Shown here piece by piece: positions 24,624 through 33,847 of a stretch of 64,000 nucleotides of DNA (positions are counted from its first letter, which is position 1; each line of letters opens with the position of its first letter). This DNA comes from Pseudoramibacter sp. (GTDB taxonomy: Bacteria > Bacillota > Clostridia > Eubacteriales > Eubacteriaceae). The notes under the pieces were generated by a model, which was given only the letters and a program-made list of their open reading frames with translations, was not told the origin of the DNA and ran no database searches. The stretch is from contig NZ_JAKVLT010000001.1 of NCBI RefSeq assembly GCF_022484225.1, positions 806,001-870,000 of the forward strand, written 5' to 3'. The position numbers and the translations under genes were made by a program.

Positions 24624-26006
24624 TCAAAGGGTTTTCAGATATGCGTCAATGGCCGCAGCAGCTTTCTTGCCGGCGCCCATGGCGAGGATGACCGTCGCAG
24701 CCCCTGAGACCGCATCGCCGCCGGCGAAGATGCCCTTGCGGGAAGTCTGGCCGTTTTCATCGGCCACGATGCATTTCCATTTGTTGATGTCAAGGCCTTT
24801 GGTGGTCGAAGAAATCAACGGGTTCGGCGAGGTGCCCAGGGCCATGATGACCGTGTCGACTTCGATGTCGTATTCGCTGCCCGGGATTTCAATTGGACGG
24901 CGGCGGCCGGAGTCGTCAGGTTCGCCGAGTTCCATCTTAATCACGCGGATGCCCTTGACCCAGTCGGCATCGTCGACGAGGATTTCTTTCGGGTTCGTGA
25001 GCAGATCGAACTGGATGCCTTCTTCTTTGGCGTGGTGCACTTCTTCAGCACGGGCCGGCAGTTCCGCTTCACTTCGTCTGTAGACGATGTGGGTTTCGGC
25101 GCCGAGGCGCAGCGCCGTTCTGGCCGCGTCCATCGCGACGTTGCCGCCGCCGACCACGACAACTTTCTTCCCTTTGTGAATCGGGGTGTCGTAGCCTTTG
25201 AATGCTTTCATCAAATTGTTACGGGTTAAATATTCGTTGGCAGAGTACACACCGTTGGCCTGTTCGCCGGGGATGCCCATGAACCGGGGCAGCCCTGCGC
25301 CGGAGCCGATAAACACGGCGTCAAACCCTTCTTCACCTAAGAGTTCGTCGATGGTCACGGACTTGCCAATGACGACGTCGGTCTGGATCTTCACGCCAAG
25401 GCGCTTGACGTTTTCGACTTCTTTGGCGACGACTTCTTCTTTGGGCAGACGGAATTCCGGAATGCCGTAGACGAGCACACCCCCTGCTTCGTGCAGGGCT
25501 TCGAAGATCGTGACGTCGTGGCCTTTTTTCGCGAGTTCCGACGCGCAGGTCAGGCCTGCCGGGCCGGCGCCGATGACAGCCACCTTCTTACCGGTAGAGA
25601 AATCCGGCTTTTCCGGCACGATGCCGTGTGCTCTAGCCCAATCAGCGACAAAGCGTTCCAACTTGCCAATGGCGATCGCTTCGCCCTTGATGCCCATGAC
25701 GCATGGCCCTTCGCATTGGGTTTCCTGGGGGCAGACCCGGCCGCAGACGGCGGGCAGCAGTGAGGATTCCTGGATGGTTCTGAAGGCGCCTTCGAAATCC
25801 CGTTCGGTGATCTGGTGGATGAACTTCGGAATGTTGATGGAAACCGGGCAGCCGCCGACGCATCTCGGCTTTTTGCAGTTGAGGCAGCGGGAAGCTTCCG
25901 CGACGGCTTCTTCTTCATTGTAGCCGTAGGACACTTCTTCGAAGTTAGTCGCTCTGACTTTCGGTTCTTGTTCCCGGACTGGAACGCGTTTCATATTTTT
26001 CGCCAT
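24624..26006 (-). CDS. nfnB: NADH-dependent reduced ferredoxin:NADP+ oxidoreductase, large subunit (NfnB, GltD-like)
   Basis: The 460-residue protein has an N-terminal two-cluster ferredoxin-like region (CLNCKKPRCVGGCPV, and CGRVCPQETQCEGPC). FAD-binding (GAGPAGLTCA) and NADPH-binding (GGGNVAMDAARTA) domains follow, ending with GDAVSGAATVILAMGAGKKAAAAI. On its own it resembles the glutamate synthase small subunit. Because the FNR-like NfnA gene directly precedes it (stop and start overlap by one base) and no glutamate synthase large subunit is present, NfnAB is favoured. NfnAB couples NADH and reduced ferredoxin oxidation to NADP+ reduction by electron bifurcation in the cytoplasm. Confidence 0.9.
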   Translation of the reverse strand: MAKNMKRVPVREQEPKVRATNFEEVSYGYNEEEAVAEASRCLNCKKPRCVGGCPVSINIPKFIHQITERDFEGAFRTIQESSLLPAVCGRVCPQETQCEGPCVMGIKGEAIAIGKLERFVADWARAHGIVPEKPDFSTGKKVAVIGAGPAGLTCASELAKKGHDVTIFEALHEAGGVLVYGIPEFRLPKEEVVAKEVENVKRLGVKIQTDVVIGKSVTIDELLGEEGFDAVFIGSGAGLPRFMGIPGEQANGVYSANEYLTRNNLMKAFKGYDTPIHKGKKVVVVGGGNVAMDAARTALRLGAETHIVYRRSEAELPARAEEVHHAKEEGIQFDLLTNPKEILVDDADWVKGIRVIKMELGEPDDSGRRRPIEIPGSEYDIEVDTVIMALGTSPNPLISSTTKGLDINKWKCIVADENGQTSRKGIFAGGDAVSGAATVILAMGAGKKAAAAIDAYLKTL

Positions 26007-26893
26007 TACTTGTCACCTCCGCATAAACCGCATCCGCCGTGATGGGTGTCTCCTTCTTCAAATGCCAAAAGGGCTCTGCCTTCTTCTGTCTTGTACTGGG
26101 CCTGGCGTTTCATGGCCAGGTCAAAATCGACTTTGTGCCCGTCGAATTCCGGTCCGTCGACGCAGGCGAACTTCACTTCGTCGCCGACGATCAGGCGGCA
26201 GGCGCCGCACATGCCAGTCCCGTCGACCATGATCGGGTTCATGGAGACGATGGTCGGAATGCCGAGCTTCTTCGTGGTCAGGCAGCAGAACTTCATCATG
26301 ATCATCGGTCCGATGGCGACGCACACGTCCCAGGTCTTGCCTTCGGCGGCGAGATCTTCGATGACTTTAGTCACCATGCCATTCCGACCGTAGGAGCCAT
26401 CATCAGTGGTAATGTACAAGTTGCCCGCAACGGCTTTCATTTCATCTTCGAGGATGACCAAATCCTTGGTCTTTGCGCCGACGATGACGTCCACGTCGAT
26501 GCCGTGTTCGTGCATCCATTTCACCTGAGGATAAACCGGCGCGGTGCCGAGCCCGCCACCAACAAAGAGAATCTTTTTCTTCTTCAATTCGTCAATGGGC
26601 GTTTTAACGAGTTCTGACGGATTGCCCAGGGGCCCGACGACGTCCATGAAGGCGTCTCCAGTCTGAAGCTCAGCCATCCGGCAGGTGCCGGCGCCAACGG
26701 TCTGGGTCACGATGGTGACTGTACCGGCCTTTCGGTCGTAGTCACAGATGGTCATGGGCAGACGTTCCCCTCTTTCGTCTTCGCGGACAATTAAGAATTG
26801 CCCGGGCAGACAATGCTTGGCGACCCATGGCGCCTCGATGTCCATGCGAACAATGTTGTCAGCCAAATGGCTGGCCTTGATAATTTTGTACAT
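26006..26893 (-). CDS. nfnA: NADH-dependent reduced ferredoxin:NADP+ oxidoreductase, small subunit (NfnA)
   Basis: The 295-residue protein is a ferredoxin-NADP reductase-type flavoprotein. Its FAD domain is at about 1-95, its NAD domain at about 98-220 (KKKILFVGGGLGTAPVYPQ), and a [2Fe-2S] cluster motif lies near the end (GMCGACRLIV and later FACVDGPEFDGH). This layout is shared by NfnA and by dihydroorotate dehydrogenase electron-transfer subunits; the overlap with nfnB points to NfnA. GAGGGAG precedes the start. The nfnA-nfnB-small-protein operon is typical of clostridia balancing ferredoxin and NADPH pools. Confidence 0.9.
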   Translation of the reverse strand: MYKIIKASHLADNIVRMDIEAPWVAKHCLPGQFLIVREDERGERLPMTICDYDRKAGTVTIVTQTVGAGTCRMAELQTGDAFMDVVGPLGNPSELVKTPIDELKKKKILFVGGGLGTAPVYPQVKWMHEHGIDVDVIVGAKTKDLVILEDEMKAVAGNLYITTDDGSYGRNGMVTKVIEDLAAEGKTWDVCVAIGPMIMMKFCCLTTKKLGIPTIVSMNPIMVDGTGMCGACRLIVGDEVKFACVDGPEFDGHKVDFDLAMKRQAQYKTEEGRALLAFEEGDTHHGGCGLCGGDK

Positions 26894-27028
26894 TATTCTC
26901 CCTCCTCTGAATAATAAAAATAAATTATGACGTTTACTCTATTTTCTGACAATTTTTCCAATAAATCAATTCACTTGGACCGAAAATAATGAAACGGCTA
27001 AAAAGGTCTTGGTTTGGGTTTAATGAGT

Positions 27029-27643
27029 TTAAACAGAGGTCATTTGCATCATCCCACGGGCAGTGACTTCGATGGCGTTGGCGGCCATGTCGGCGAGGGA
27101 GGCGCCCTGGTCGCTGATGCACCACATGACCTCGATGCCAATGAGGGTTGACAAGAGTTCGTTGACGTAGGATTGGGTCGGAATGGTTTCAGAGAGGAAC
27201 TTTTCCCGCTTGCCGTCCAGCACAATCTTCTTAAGGCATTTCAGCAGTGCGCGGTCTTCACCGTAAAAGGTTTTATCCGGAAAAGAAAAATAATTGGAAA
27301 CAATAGCTTTAATGATGCCCTTCCCACGGCTTTCATAATTGCTGTAGGAAATCCTTACAAAATGTGTGATTTTCTGCAGGAAAGCTTCATCGTCGAGCTC
27401 TTCAAAGGCCTTTTCGTAGATTTCGTCGGATTTCCGGAAGGTTTCAAAGAGCAGGGCTTCTTTCGATTCAAAATACGTGTAGAAACTGCCTTTGGAAACT
27501 TCAGCCCGGTTTGTGATGTCCTCGATGCTGACACTGTCAAACCCCTTTTCATTGATGACCTGAAGGGCGGCTTCGTAAATTTTGTTTTTCGTTGTGATGG
27601 CTTGAAGTTGACGTTTTGTCATGTGCGGTTTTTCTTCTTTCAT
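27029..27643 (-). CDS. TetR-family transcriptional regulator
   Basis: The 204-residue protein carries an N-terminal TetR HTH (about residues 10-60; TKNKIYEAALQVINEKGFDSVSIEDITNRAEVSKGSFYTYFESKE) and a helical ligand domain. It lies 12 bases after the GntR gene, so the two regulators share a transcript. The ligand is unknown. Its divergent neighbourhood, the PFOR gene beyond the GntR gene, makes control of fermentation genes plausible. Confidence 0.88.
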   Translation of the reverse strand: MKEEKPHMTKRQLQAITTKNKIYEAALQVINEKGFDSVSIEDITNRAEVSKGSFYTYFESKEALLFETFRKSDEIYEKAFEELDDEAFLQKITHFVRISYSNYESRGKGIIKAIVSNYFSFPDKTFYGEDRALLKCLKKIVLDGKREKFLSETIPTQSYVNELLSTLIGIEVMWCISDQGASLADMAANAIEVTARGMMQMTSV

Positions 27644-27655
27644 GACAGGCTCCAG

Positions 27656-28351
27656 TTATTTTGCGGTTTGAAGCGTCGGGGCAGGGTCCTTGTCTTCATC
27701 GCAGGCTGTGTGCACGAAGCACTGCTTGACGTAGGGGTCCAGATGATGGAAATCCTTGATGTGGTCGTAAAGCAGGGTGGCAGCCCGGTCAAGATCCGAA
27801 TTCTGAATGCTTTCAATTAAAGGTCTGTGAAGATGCACCTGAATCAGGCTGGTCTGGATGTCCCGGTATTTCGTGATCTGGATCAGATGAACCTGCTGAT
27901 ACAGGGCATACTGCTGGCGGTACAAATAAGTGTTGCCCGATACCTTCGCGATGGCCAGATGGAAATCCTTGTCGGCAGTGATGCGCCGGTAGACATCGCC
28001 GCTGGCCGCTGCTTCTTCACAGATATCCGCCATTTGATAGAGCTTGGCGAAATCCGCCGCGCTGCCGTAATAGGCCGCGAGATTGGCGGACAAAATGTCC
28101 TGGGACAGACGGATGGTGCCGAGGTCCTGGATTTCCTTGTCGGATAATTTTGTCACTGAGGCGCCGCGGTTGCGGCCGATGGTAACCAGGCCTTCGCTGG
28201 AGAGTTTTCGCAGGGCGTCGTGAACTGGAGTCCGACTGATTTCAAGCAGACTTGAAATCTGCGGTTCGGATATCTTGTCTCCCGGCAGCAGCTCCATATG
28301 GAAAATCATTTCTTTAATTTTTTTATAAGCGGTCGTAGATTGAGAAGCCAT
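27656..28351 (-). CDS. GntR-family regulator (FadR/FCD subfamily)
   Basis: The 231-residue protein has a GntR winged helix (about 5-75; EPQISSLLEISRTPVHDALRKLSSEGLV) and an FCD ligand domain (about 85-215). The FCD domain typically binds carboxylic acids through a metal held by Asp/His residues (for example DKDFHLAIAKVSGN). The start at 28351 follows AAGGAG. It is divergent from the PFOR gene and repeated ATGCAATT sequences lie in the shared intergenic region, so it probably controls PFOR and itself in response to an organic acid. Confidence 0.88.
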   Translation of the reverse strand: MASQSTTAYKKIKEMIFHMELLPGDKISEPQISSLLEISRTPVHDALRKLSSEGLVTIGRNRGASVTKLSDKEIQDLGTIRLSQDILSANLAAYYGSAADFAKLYQMADICEEAAASGDVYRRITADKDFHLAIAKVSGNTYLYRQQYALYQQVHLIQITKYRDIQTSLIQVHLHRPLIESIQNSDLDRAATLLYDHIKDFHHLDPYVKQCFVHTACDEDKDPAPTLQTAK

Positions 28352-28430
28352 AAATCGTCTCCTTAAATTATAAATACAATAATTAAATTCTAATTGCGGC
28401 AAATGTTCTATTTAATTATACGTTAATTCT

Positions 28431-28575
28431 GTATGCAATTCAATTTATTTTCGGGAAAAATTGACAATTGCGGGCATATTTTAAAAAAGCATTTTTCCCT
28501 ATTGACAACGATTTTAGAACCGCGTATGATGTATGTATAAATAAAATATGCATGCAATTATAAAATGTGTATGTA
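28431..28575. promoter_or_regulatory. GntR/PFOR intergenic control region
   Basis: A sigma-70 promoter for the PFOR gene has TTGACA (28502-28507) and TATGAT (28525-28530) with a 17-bp spacer. TGTATGCAATT (28431-28441) and ATGCATGCAATTA (28548-28560) share ATGCAATT, and ATGTGTATGTAAA follows at 28564-28576. These resemble the TGTATAC-type half-sites used by FCD-type GntR regulators. The second copy lies near the predicted transcription start, a repressor position. Confidence 0.6.
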
Positions 28576-28646
28576 AACTAGAATTAATAGAGCTAGGGGA
28601 AAACTGACACGAAGTTATATTATGAGTTCTGAAGGAGGTTAATGAA

Positions 28647-31600
28647 GTGTCAAAGAAAATTGCAATTATGGACGGCAACGAAGCCGCCGCGTATGTCTCA
28701 TATGCATTTACGGAAGTTGCGGCGATTTATCCGATCACGCCGTCTTCTCCAATGGCAGAACATGTCGACGACTGGGCTGCCAATGGCAAACTCAACATTT
28801 TCGGCCAGCCCGTTGAAGTGGTTGAAATGCAGTCCGAAGCGGGGGCTTCCGGTTCTGTCCACGGCGCGCTCCAAAGCGGGGCCCTGACCACCACCTACAC
28901 GGCTTCTCAGGGGCTGCTTTTGATGATCCCGAACATGTACAAGATTGCAGGGGAAATGCTGCCGGGCGTCTTCCACGTCTCAGCGAGAACCCTGTCCGCC
29001 CACGCGCTGTCAATCTTCGGCGACCACTCCGACGTCATGGGCGTCCGCAGCACAGGCTTCAGCATGATCGCCTCTTCCTCACCTCAAGAAGTCATGGATT
29101 TGGGTGCGGTTTCTCATCTGGCCGCTATCCACTGCAGAATGCCGGTCCTGCATTTTTTTGACGGGTTCAGAACGTCTCATGAAATCCAGAAAATCGACGC
29201 CCTGGACTACGATGATTTGAAACCGCTCATTGATATGGATGCCCTGAAGGCGTTCCGCAAAAATTCTCTGAATCCGGAACATCCGGCGACAAGAGGGACA
29301 ACAGTTAACCCGGATATCTTCTTCCAGACCAGAGAAGGGCTCAACAAACACCTCGAAATCGTGCCGGACGCGGTTGAACACTACATGCAGGAAATCAACA
29401 AGCTGACCGGCAGAGATTATCATCTGTTCAATTACTACGGTGCCGAAGATGCCGAACGCATCATCGTCCTCATGGGCTCCGGTGCGGAAACCGCCCGGGA
29501 AGCGATCGACTACATCGTCGCGAAAGGCGAAAAAGTCGGGATGATCAACGTGCATCTGTACCGTCCTTTTGCAGTGGACTACTTTTTAAAGACGATTCCG
29601 AAGACCGTCAAAAAGATCGCCGTCCTCGACCGGACAAAGGAACCAGGCGCTGTTGGCGAACCACTGTATCAGGATATCAACGCAATCTACAAAGAACGGG
29701 AACTGCCGATGAAGATTGTTGGCGGCCGCTACGGCTTAAGTTCCAAGGACACAACCCCGGCGCAGATCGTCGCTGTCTTTGACAACCTCAAAGCCGACGA
29801 ACCGAAAAACAATTTCACGATCGGGATTGTCGACGATGTTACCCACACCTCTCTGCCTATTGGTGAAGAAATCAACACCACGCCGGAAGGGGAAACCAGT
29901 GCAGAATTCTGGGGCATGGGTTCTGACGGAACTGTCGGCGCAAATAAAAACTCGATCAAGATTATCGGGAATGCTACAGATCTGTATTGCCAGGCCTACT
30001 TCGTATACGATTCGAAGAAATCCGGCGGCTTGACGCAGTCTCATCTGCGGTTTGGCAAAAAACCGATCCACTCACCTTACCTGATTCAGGCAGCAGATTT
30101 CATCGCCTGCCACAATCCTTCCTACGTCCATAAATACGACATGGTCAAGAATTTGAAAGACGGCGGCATCTTCTTATTGAACTGCCAGTGGGATCACGAT
30201 GAAGTCGAAAAGAACCTGCCGGCTTCAATGAAACGCACCCTGGCCAAGAAACATGCTCAGTTCTACACCATTGACGCCATCGACATCGCCCGGGATTTAG
30301 GGCTAGGCGGCCGGACGAACACGATTCTGCAGTCTGCGTTCTTCAAACTTTCAGGAGTCATTCCCATCGACCAGGCCGTGAAGGAAATGAAGGAAGCAAA
30401 CTACAAATCCTACTTCAAGAAAAAAGGCCAGAAAGTGGTCGACATGAACAACGCCGCTGTTGAAAAAGGTGTCAATGCTTTTGTGAAATACGATATTCCG
30501 GAATCATGGGCAACAGCAGAAGATCCGAAGACGGAAGACAATGTGCCGGAATTTATTAAAGAAATTGTCGAACCGATGAACGCCCAGGAAGGGGATGCCA
30601 TTACCGTTGGCCAGCTCATGAAATACGGTCTGGAAGACGGAACCTGGCCGGCAGGCACGACCCAATACGAAAAACGCGGCGCAGCCGTGGACGTGCCGGA
30701 ATGGGATGTCACCAAGTGCATCCAGTGCAATCATTGTTCCCTCGTCTGTCCTCACGCTGCTATCCGGCCGATTTTGTTAGACGCAGAAGAAAAAGCCAAT
30801 GCGCCGGAAGGCTTTGAAACCAAGAAGGCGACCGGCAAGGGCCTCGGCGATTATCAGTTCCGCATCCAGGTTTCGCCTTACGACTGTACAGGCTGCGGCA
30901 GCTGCGTCAATGTCTGCCCGAGCAAGGAAAAATCCCTGACCATGAAACCCTTCGCGTCTCAGGTCAAAGAAGCTGAAAACTGGACTTATGCCGTTGAAAG
31001 GGTCGAAATTAAGAAAGACGCCGTCAACGACAAGACCATCAAGAATTCCCAGTTTGCGAAACCCTATTTCGAATTTTCGGGGGCCTGCGCCGGCTGCGGC
31101 GAAACCCCGTACATCAAACTGGTTACCCAGCTGTTTGGCGACCGTATGTACATCACCAACGCGTCCGGCTGTTCCTCCGCATACGGCGGCTCCACACCAT
31201 CCACCCCGTACTGCACCGACAAAGATGGCCGTGGACCATCCTGGGCCATGTCTTTATTTGAAGACAACGCAGAATACGCCTACGGCTATCTTCTCGGCCA
31301 GGACACGATCAAGAAGCAGCTCAAAGCCCACGTTCAGGAACTAGCTGACGCCGGCGTTGCAGTGGACGCGTGCACTGCTTACCTCGAACATGGCCAGGAA
31401 CCGGATGTCACCCGGGAAATTGCAGACAACCTGCTGGCGGCCATTGAAGATGACGACAGCGAAGCCGCGAAGTTCATCCGCGACAACAAAGAATTTTTGA
31501 CGAAGAAGAGCGTCTGGGCTTTCGGCGGCGACGGCTGGGCCTACGACATCGGCTACGGCGGCCTCGACCATGTGCTGGCGGCGGGCAAAGACATCAACGT

Positions 31601-32156
31601 CCTGGTGCTCGATACAGAAGTTTACTCCAATACAGGGGGACAGGCTTCGAAGTCGACGAACACCTCCGCCATCGCGAAATTTGCCGCCGGAGGGAAAGAC
31701 ACGAAGAAGAAAGACCTCGGCATGATGGCCATGAGCTACGGTTACGTCTACGTGGCGCAGATCGCTTTGGGCTCTGACTACAATCAGGCGCTGAAAGCCA
31801 TTCGCGAAGCCGAAGCCTACAACGGCCCGTCTTTGATCATCTGCTACTGCCCGTGCATCGAACACCACATGAAGAAGGCGATGGGGCTTTCCATCACCGA
31901 AGAAAAGAACGCCGTGGACTGCGGATACTGGCATCTGTACCGCTACAACCCAGATCTGAAGAAGGAAGGCAAGAATCCGTTTACCCTCGATTCGAAGGAA
32001 CCAAAAGCGGACTTCCAAAACTTCCTCATGGGCGAAAACCGCTACGCGTCTTTGAAACTTTCTTTCCCGGAAAAAGCACAGCAGCTTTACGACAAAGCGG
32101 AACGGGATGCCAAGGAAAGATACCAGAATTATCTGAAACTGGCCAACAGAGAATAA
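28647..32156 (+). CDS. nifJ: Pyruvate:ferredoxin oxidoreductase, single-chain
   Basis: The 1169-residue protein has the full fused domain order of homodimeric PFOR. The N-terminal alpha domain contains EAAAYVSYAFTEVAAIYPITPSSPMAEH, followed by the gamma domain. Two [4Fe-4S] clusters are held by CIQCNHCSLVCP and CTGCGSCVNVCP, and the proximal-cluster Cys pair lies in CAGCGETPY. The TPP domain near residue 960-1000 reads GDGWAYDIGYGGLDHV and DTEVYSNTGGQASKST. It oxidises pyruvate to acetyl-CoA, CO2 and reduced ferredoxin. The start codon is GTG at 28647 after GGAGG. It is followed 65 bases later by the AbfD-like gene, probably in the same transcript. Confidence 0.96.
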   Translation: MSKKIAIMDGNEAAAYVSYAFTEVAAIYPITPSSPMAEHVDDWAANGKLNIFGQPVEVVEMQSEAGASGSVHGALQSGALTTTYTASQGLLLMIPNMYKIAGEMLPGVFHVSARTLSAHALSIFGDHSDVMGVRSTGFSMIASSSPQEVMDLGAVSHLAAIHCRMPVLHFFDGFRTSHEIQKIDALDYDDLKPLIDMDALKAFRKNSLNPEHPATRGTTVNPDIFFQTREGLNKHLEIVPDAVEHYMQEINKLTGRDYHLFNYYGAEDAERIIVLMGSGAETAREAIDYIVAKGEKVGMINVHLYRPFAVDYFLKTIPKTVKKIAVLDRTKEPGAVGEPLYQDINAIYKERELPMKIVGGRYGLSSKDTTPAQIVAVFDNLKADEPKNNFTIGIVDDVTHTSLPIGEEINTTPEGETSAEFWGMGSDGTVGANKNSIKIIGNATDLYCQAYFVYDSKKSGGLTQSHLRFGKKPIHSPYLIQAADFIACHNPSYVHKYDMVKNLKDGGIFLLNCQWDHDEVEKNLPASMKRTLAKKHAQFYTIDAIDIARDLGLGGRTNTILQSAFFKLSGVIPIDQAVKEMKEANYKSYFKKKGQKVVDMNNAAVEKGVNAFVKYDIPESWATAEDPKTEDNVPEFIKEIVEPMNAQEGDAITVGQLMKYGLEDGTWPAGTTQYEKRGAAVDVPEWDVTKCIQCNHCSLVCPHAAIRPILLDAEEKANAPEGFETKKATGKGLGDYQFRIQVSPYDCTGCGSCVNVCPSKEKSLTMKPFASQVKEAENWTYAVERVEIKKDAVNDKTIKNSQFAKPYFEFSGACAGCGETPYIKLVTQLFGDRMYITNASGCSSAYGGSTPSTPYCTDKDGRGPSWAMSLFEDNAEYAYGYLLGQDTIKKQLKAHVQELADAGVAVDACTAYLEHGQEPDVTREIADNLLAAIEDDDSEAAKFIRDNKEFLTKKSVWAFGGDGWAYDIGYGGLDHVLAAGKDINVLVLDTEVYSNTGGQASKSTNTSAIAKFAAGGKDTKKKDLGMMAMSYGYVYVAQIALGSDYNQALKAIREAEAYNGPSLIICYCPCIEHHMKKAMGLSITEEKNAVDCGYWHLYRYNPDLKKEGKNPFTLDSKEPKADFQNFLMGENRYASLKLSFPEKAQQLYDKAERDAKERYQNYLKLANRE

Positions 32157-32173
32157 ATAGGATCAACAGGCCT

Positions 32174-32194
32174 CCGGCAGGCGGTGCCTGCCGG
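32174..32194 (+). other. GC-rich hairpin between PFOR and the AbfD-like gene
   Basis: CCGGCAGGC and GCCTGCCGG form a perfect 9-bp stem with a GGT loop. No T tract follows, so it is probably not a terminator. An RNA-processing or stability element that separates expression of the two genes is likely. Confidence 0.6.
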
Positions 32195-32221
32195 GCCGCT
32201 TAAGAGATAAAGGAGAAAACT

Positions 32222-33697
32222 ATGGCTTTAATGACAGGCGATGAATATATCGAAAGCTTGCGGAAATTGAAGACCCGCGTCTACATTTTCGGCGAACAGG
32301 TCGAAAACTGGGTCGATCACCCGATCGTCCGCCCTTCCATCAACAGTGTCAAGATGACCTACGATCTGGCACAGGATCCGAAATATCAGGATCTCATGAC
32401 AGCGACCTCCAATTTGACCGGAGAAAAGGTTAACCGCTTTAACCATTTGCACCAGTCAACAGACGATCTGGTCCGCAAAGTGAAAATGCAGCGGCTCCTC
32501 GGCCAGAAGACCGCATCCTGCTTCCAGAGATGTGTCGGGATGGACGCCTTCAACGCCGTTTATTCCACAACTTATGAAACCGACGAAGCCCATGGCACTC
32601 ACTACCACGAAAACTTCATCAATTTCCTGAAAATGGTTCAGAAAAACGACTACGTGGTCGACGGGGCCATGACTGACCCGAAGGGGGACCGCAATTTGGC
32701 GCCCCACGCCCAGAAAGATCCGGATATGTATGTGCATGTGGTCGAACGCCGTGATGACGGGATTGTCGTCCGAGGCGCCAAAGCACACCAGACCGGCTCC
32801 ATCAATTCTCATTGGCATTTAATCATGCCGACGATTGCGATGAAAGAAGCGGACAAGGATTATGCGGTTTCCTTCGCGTGCCCGAGCGACGCGGACGGCG
32901 TCTACATGATCTACGGCAGACAGTCCTGCGATACCCGCAAACTCGAAGACACAAAAAACGACTGCGGCAATCCGAAATTCGGCGGACAGGAAGCCCTCGT
33001 CGTTTTCGATGATGTCTTCATTCCAAATGAATACGTCTTTTTGGATGGCGAATACGACTTCTCCGGCATGATGGTCGAACGATTTGCCGGCTATCACCGT
33101 CAGAGCTACGGCGGCTGCAAAACCGGCGTCGGCGACGTTTTGATCGGGGCGGCAGCCCTGGCCGCAGAATACAACGGCGTTCAGAAGGCCTCCCACATCA
33201 AGGATAAGCTCATCGAAATGACCCATTTGAACGAAACGATGTACGCCTGCGGCATTGCGTGCTCTGCAGAAGGCCACAAGACGAAGGCAGGCAACTATCT
33301 GATCGATTTGCTGCTGGCCAATGTCTGCAAGCAGAACGTCACCCGGTTCCCATATGAAATCGTCCGTCTAGCAGAAGACATCGCCGGCGGACTCATGGTC
33401 ACCATGCCCAGCGACAAAGACTTCACGTCGGATACGGTGGCCGGCAAAAACGGGGAAACCATCTGCGACATCTGCCACAAATATTTTGCAGGGGATGCTT
33501 CGGTGCCAACTGTCGACCGTCAGAAACTGATGCGTTTTATTGAAAATATGTGCCTTGGCACCGCTGCTGTCGGCTACACCGTAGAATCTCTGCACGGTGC
33601 AGGCTCTCCTCAGGCCCAGCGCATCATGATTGCCCGCCAAGGCAATATTGAAGGCAAAAAGGAACTGGCAAAAGCCGCGGCCGACATTGAAGATTGA
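32222..33697 (+). CDS. abfD: 4-hydroxybutyryl-CoA dehydratase/vinylacetyl-CoA isomerase-type FeS flavoenzyme
   Basis: The 491-residue length and residues match the AbfD branch of the HpaB superfamily. Cys100 and Cys104 (TASCFQRCVGMDA) plus His292 and Cys299 (YHRQSYGGCKTG) correspond to the [4Fe-4S] ligands Cys99, Cys103, His292 and Cys299 of the Clostridium aminobutyricum enzyme. The flavin-binding features of the acyl-CoA dehydrogenase fold are also present. The known reaction is radical dehydration of 4-hydroxybutyryl-CoA to crotonyl-CoA. No 4-hydroxybutyrate CoA-transferase or GABA transaminase lies in the window, so a related 4- or 3-hydroxyacyl-CoA substrate cannot be excluded. AAGGAG precedes the start. 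Confidence 0.85.
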   Translation: MALMTGDEYIESLRKLKTRVYIFGEQVENWVDHPIVRPSINSVKMTYDLAQDPKYQDLMTATSNLTGEKVNRFNHLHQSTDDLVRKVKMQRLLGQKTASCFQRCVGMDAFNAVYSTTYETDEAHGTHYHENFINFLKMVQKNDYVVDGAMTDPKGDRNLAPHAQKDPDMYVHVVERRDDGIVVRGAKAHQTGSINSHWHLIMPTIAMKEADKDYAVSFACPSDADGVYMIYGRQSCDTRKLEDTKNDCGNPKFGGQEALVVFDDVFIPNEYVFLDGEYDFSGMMVERFAGYHRQSYGGCKTGVGDVLIGAAALAAEYNGVQKASHIKDKLIEMTHLNETMYACGIACSAEGHKTKAGNYLIDLLLANVCKQNVTRFPYEIVRLAEDIAGGLMVTMPSDKDFTSDTVAGKNGETICDICHKYFAGDASVPTVDRQKLMRFIENMCLGTAAVGYTVESLHGAGSPQAQRIMIARQGNIEGKKELAKAAADIED

Positions 33698-33753
33698 TAA
33701 TCAATAACAAATCATAGCATCTATCAACCCTCCTCCATAAAGATAATAAATTT

Positions 33754-33787
33754 CCAAAACCCCATAAAATGCTTTATGGGGTTTTGG
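33754..33787 (+). terminator. Terminator after the AbfD-like gene
   Basis: CCAAAACCCCATAAA and TTTATGGGGTTTTGG form a perfect 15-bp stem around ATGC, followed by TTTATC. Confidence 0.8.
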
Positions 33788-33847
33788 TTTATCTGTTAAA
33801 ATGATTGAATACATCAATACAGATAACAAACAGCGTAGGAAAGAAAC

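Noticed and set aside
24624..26006. Glutamate synthase small subunit (gltD)
   Set aside because: The protein resembles it, but it overlaps an FNR-type NfnA gene and no large glutamate synthase subunit is present, so NfnB is preferred.
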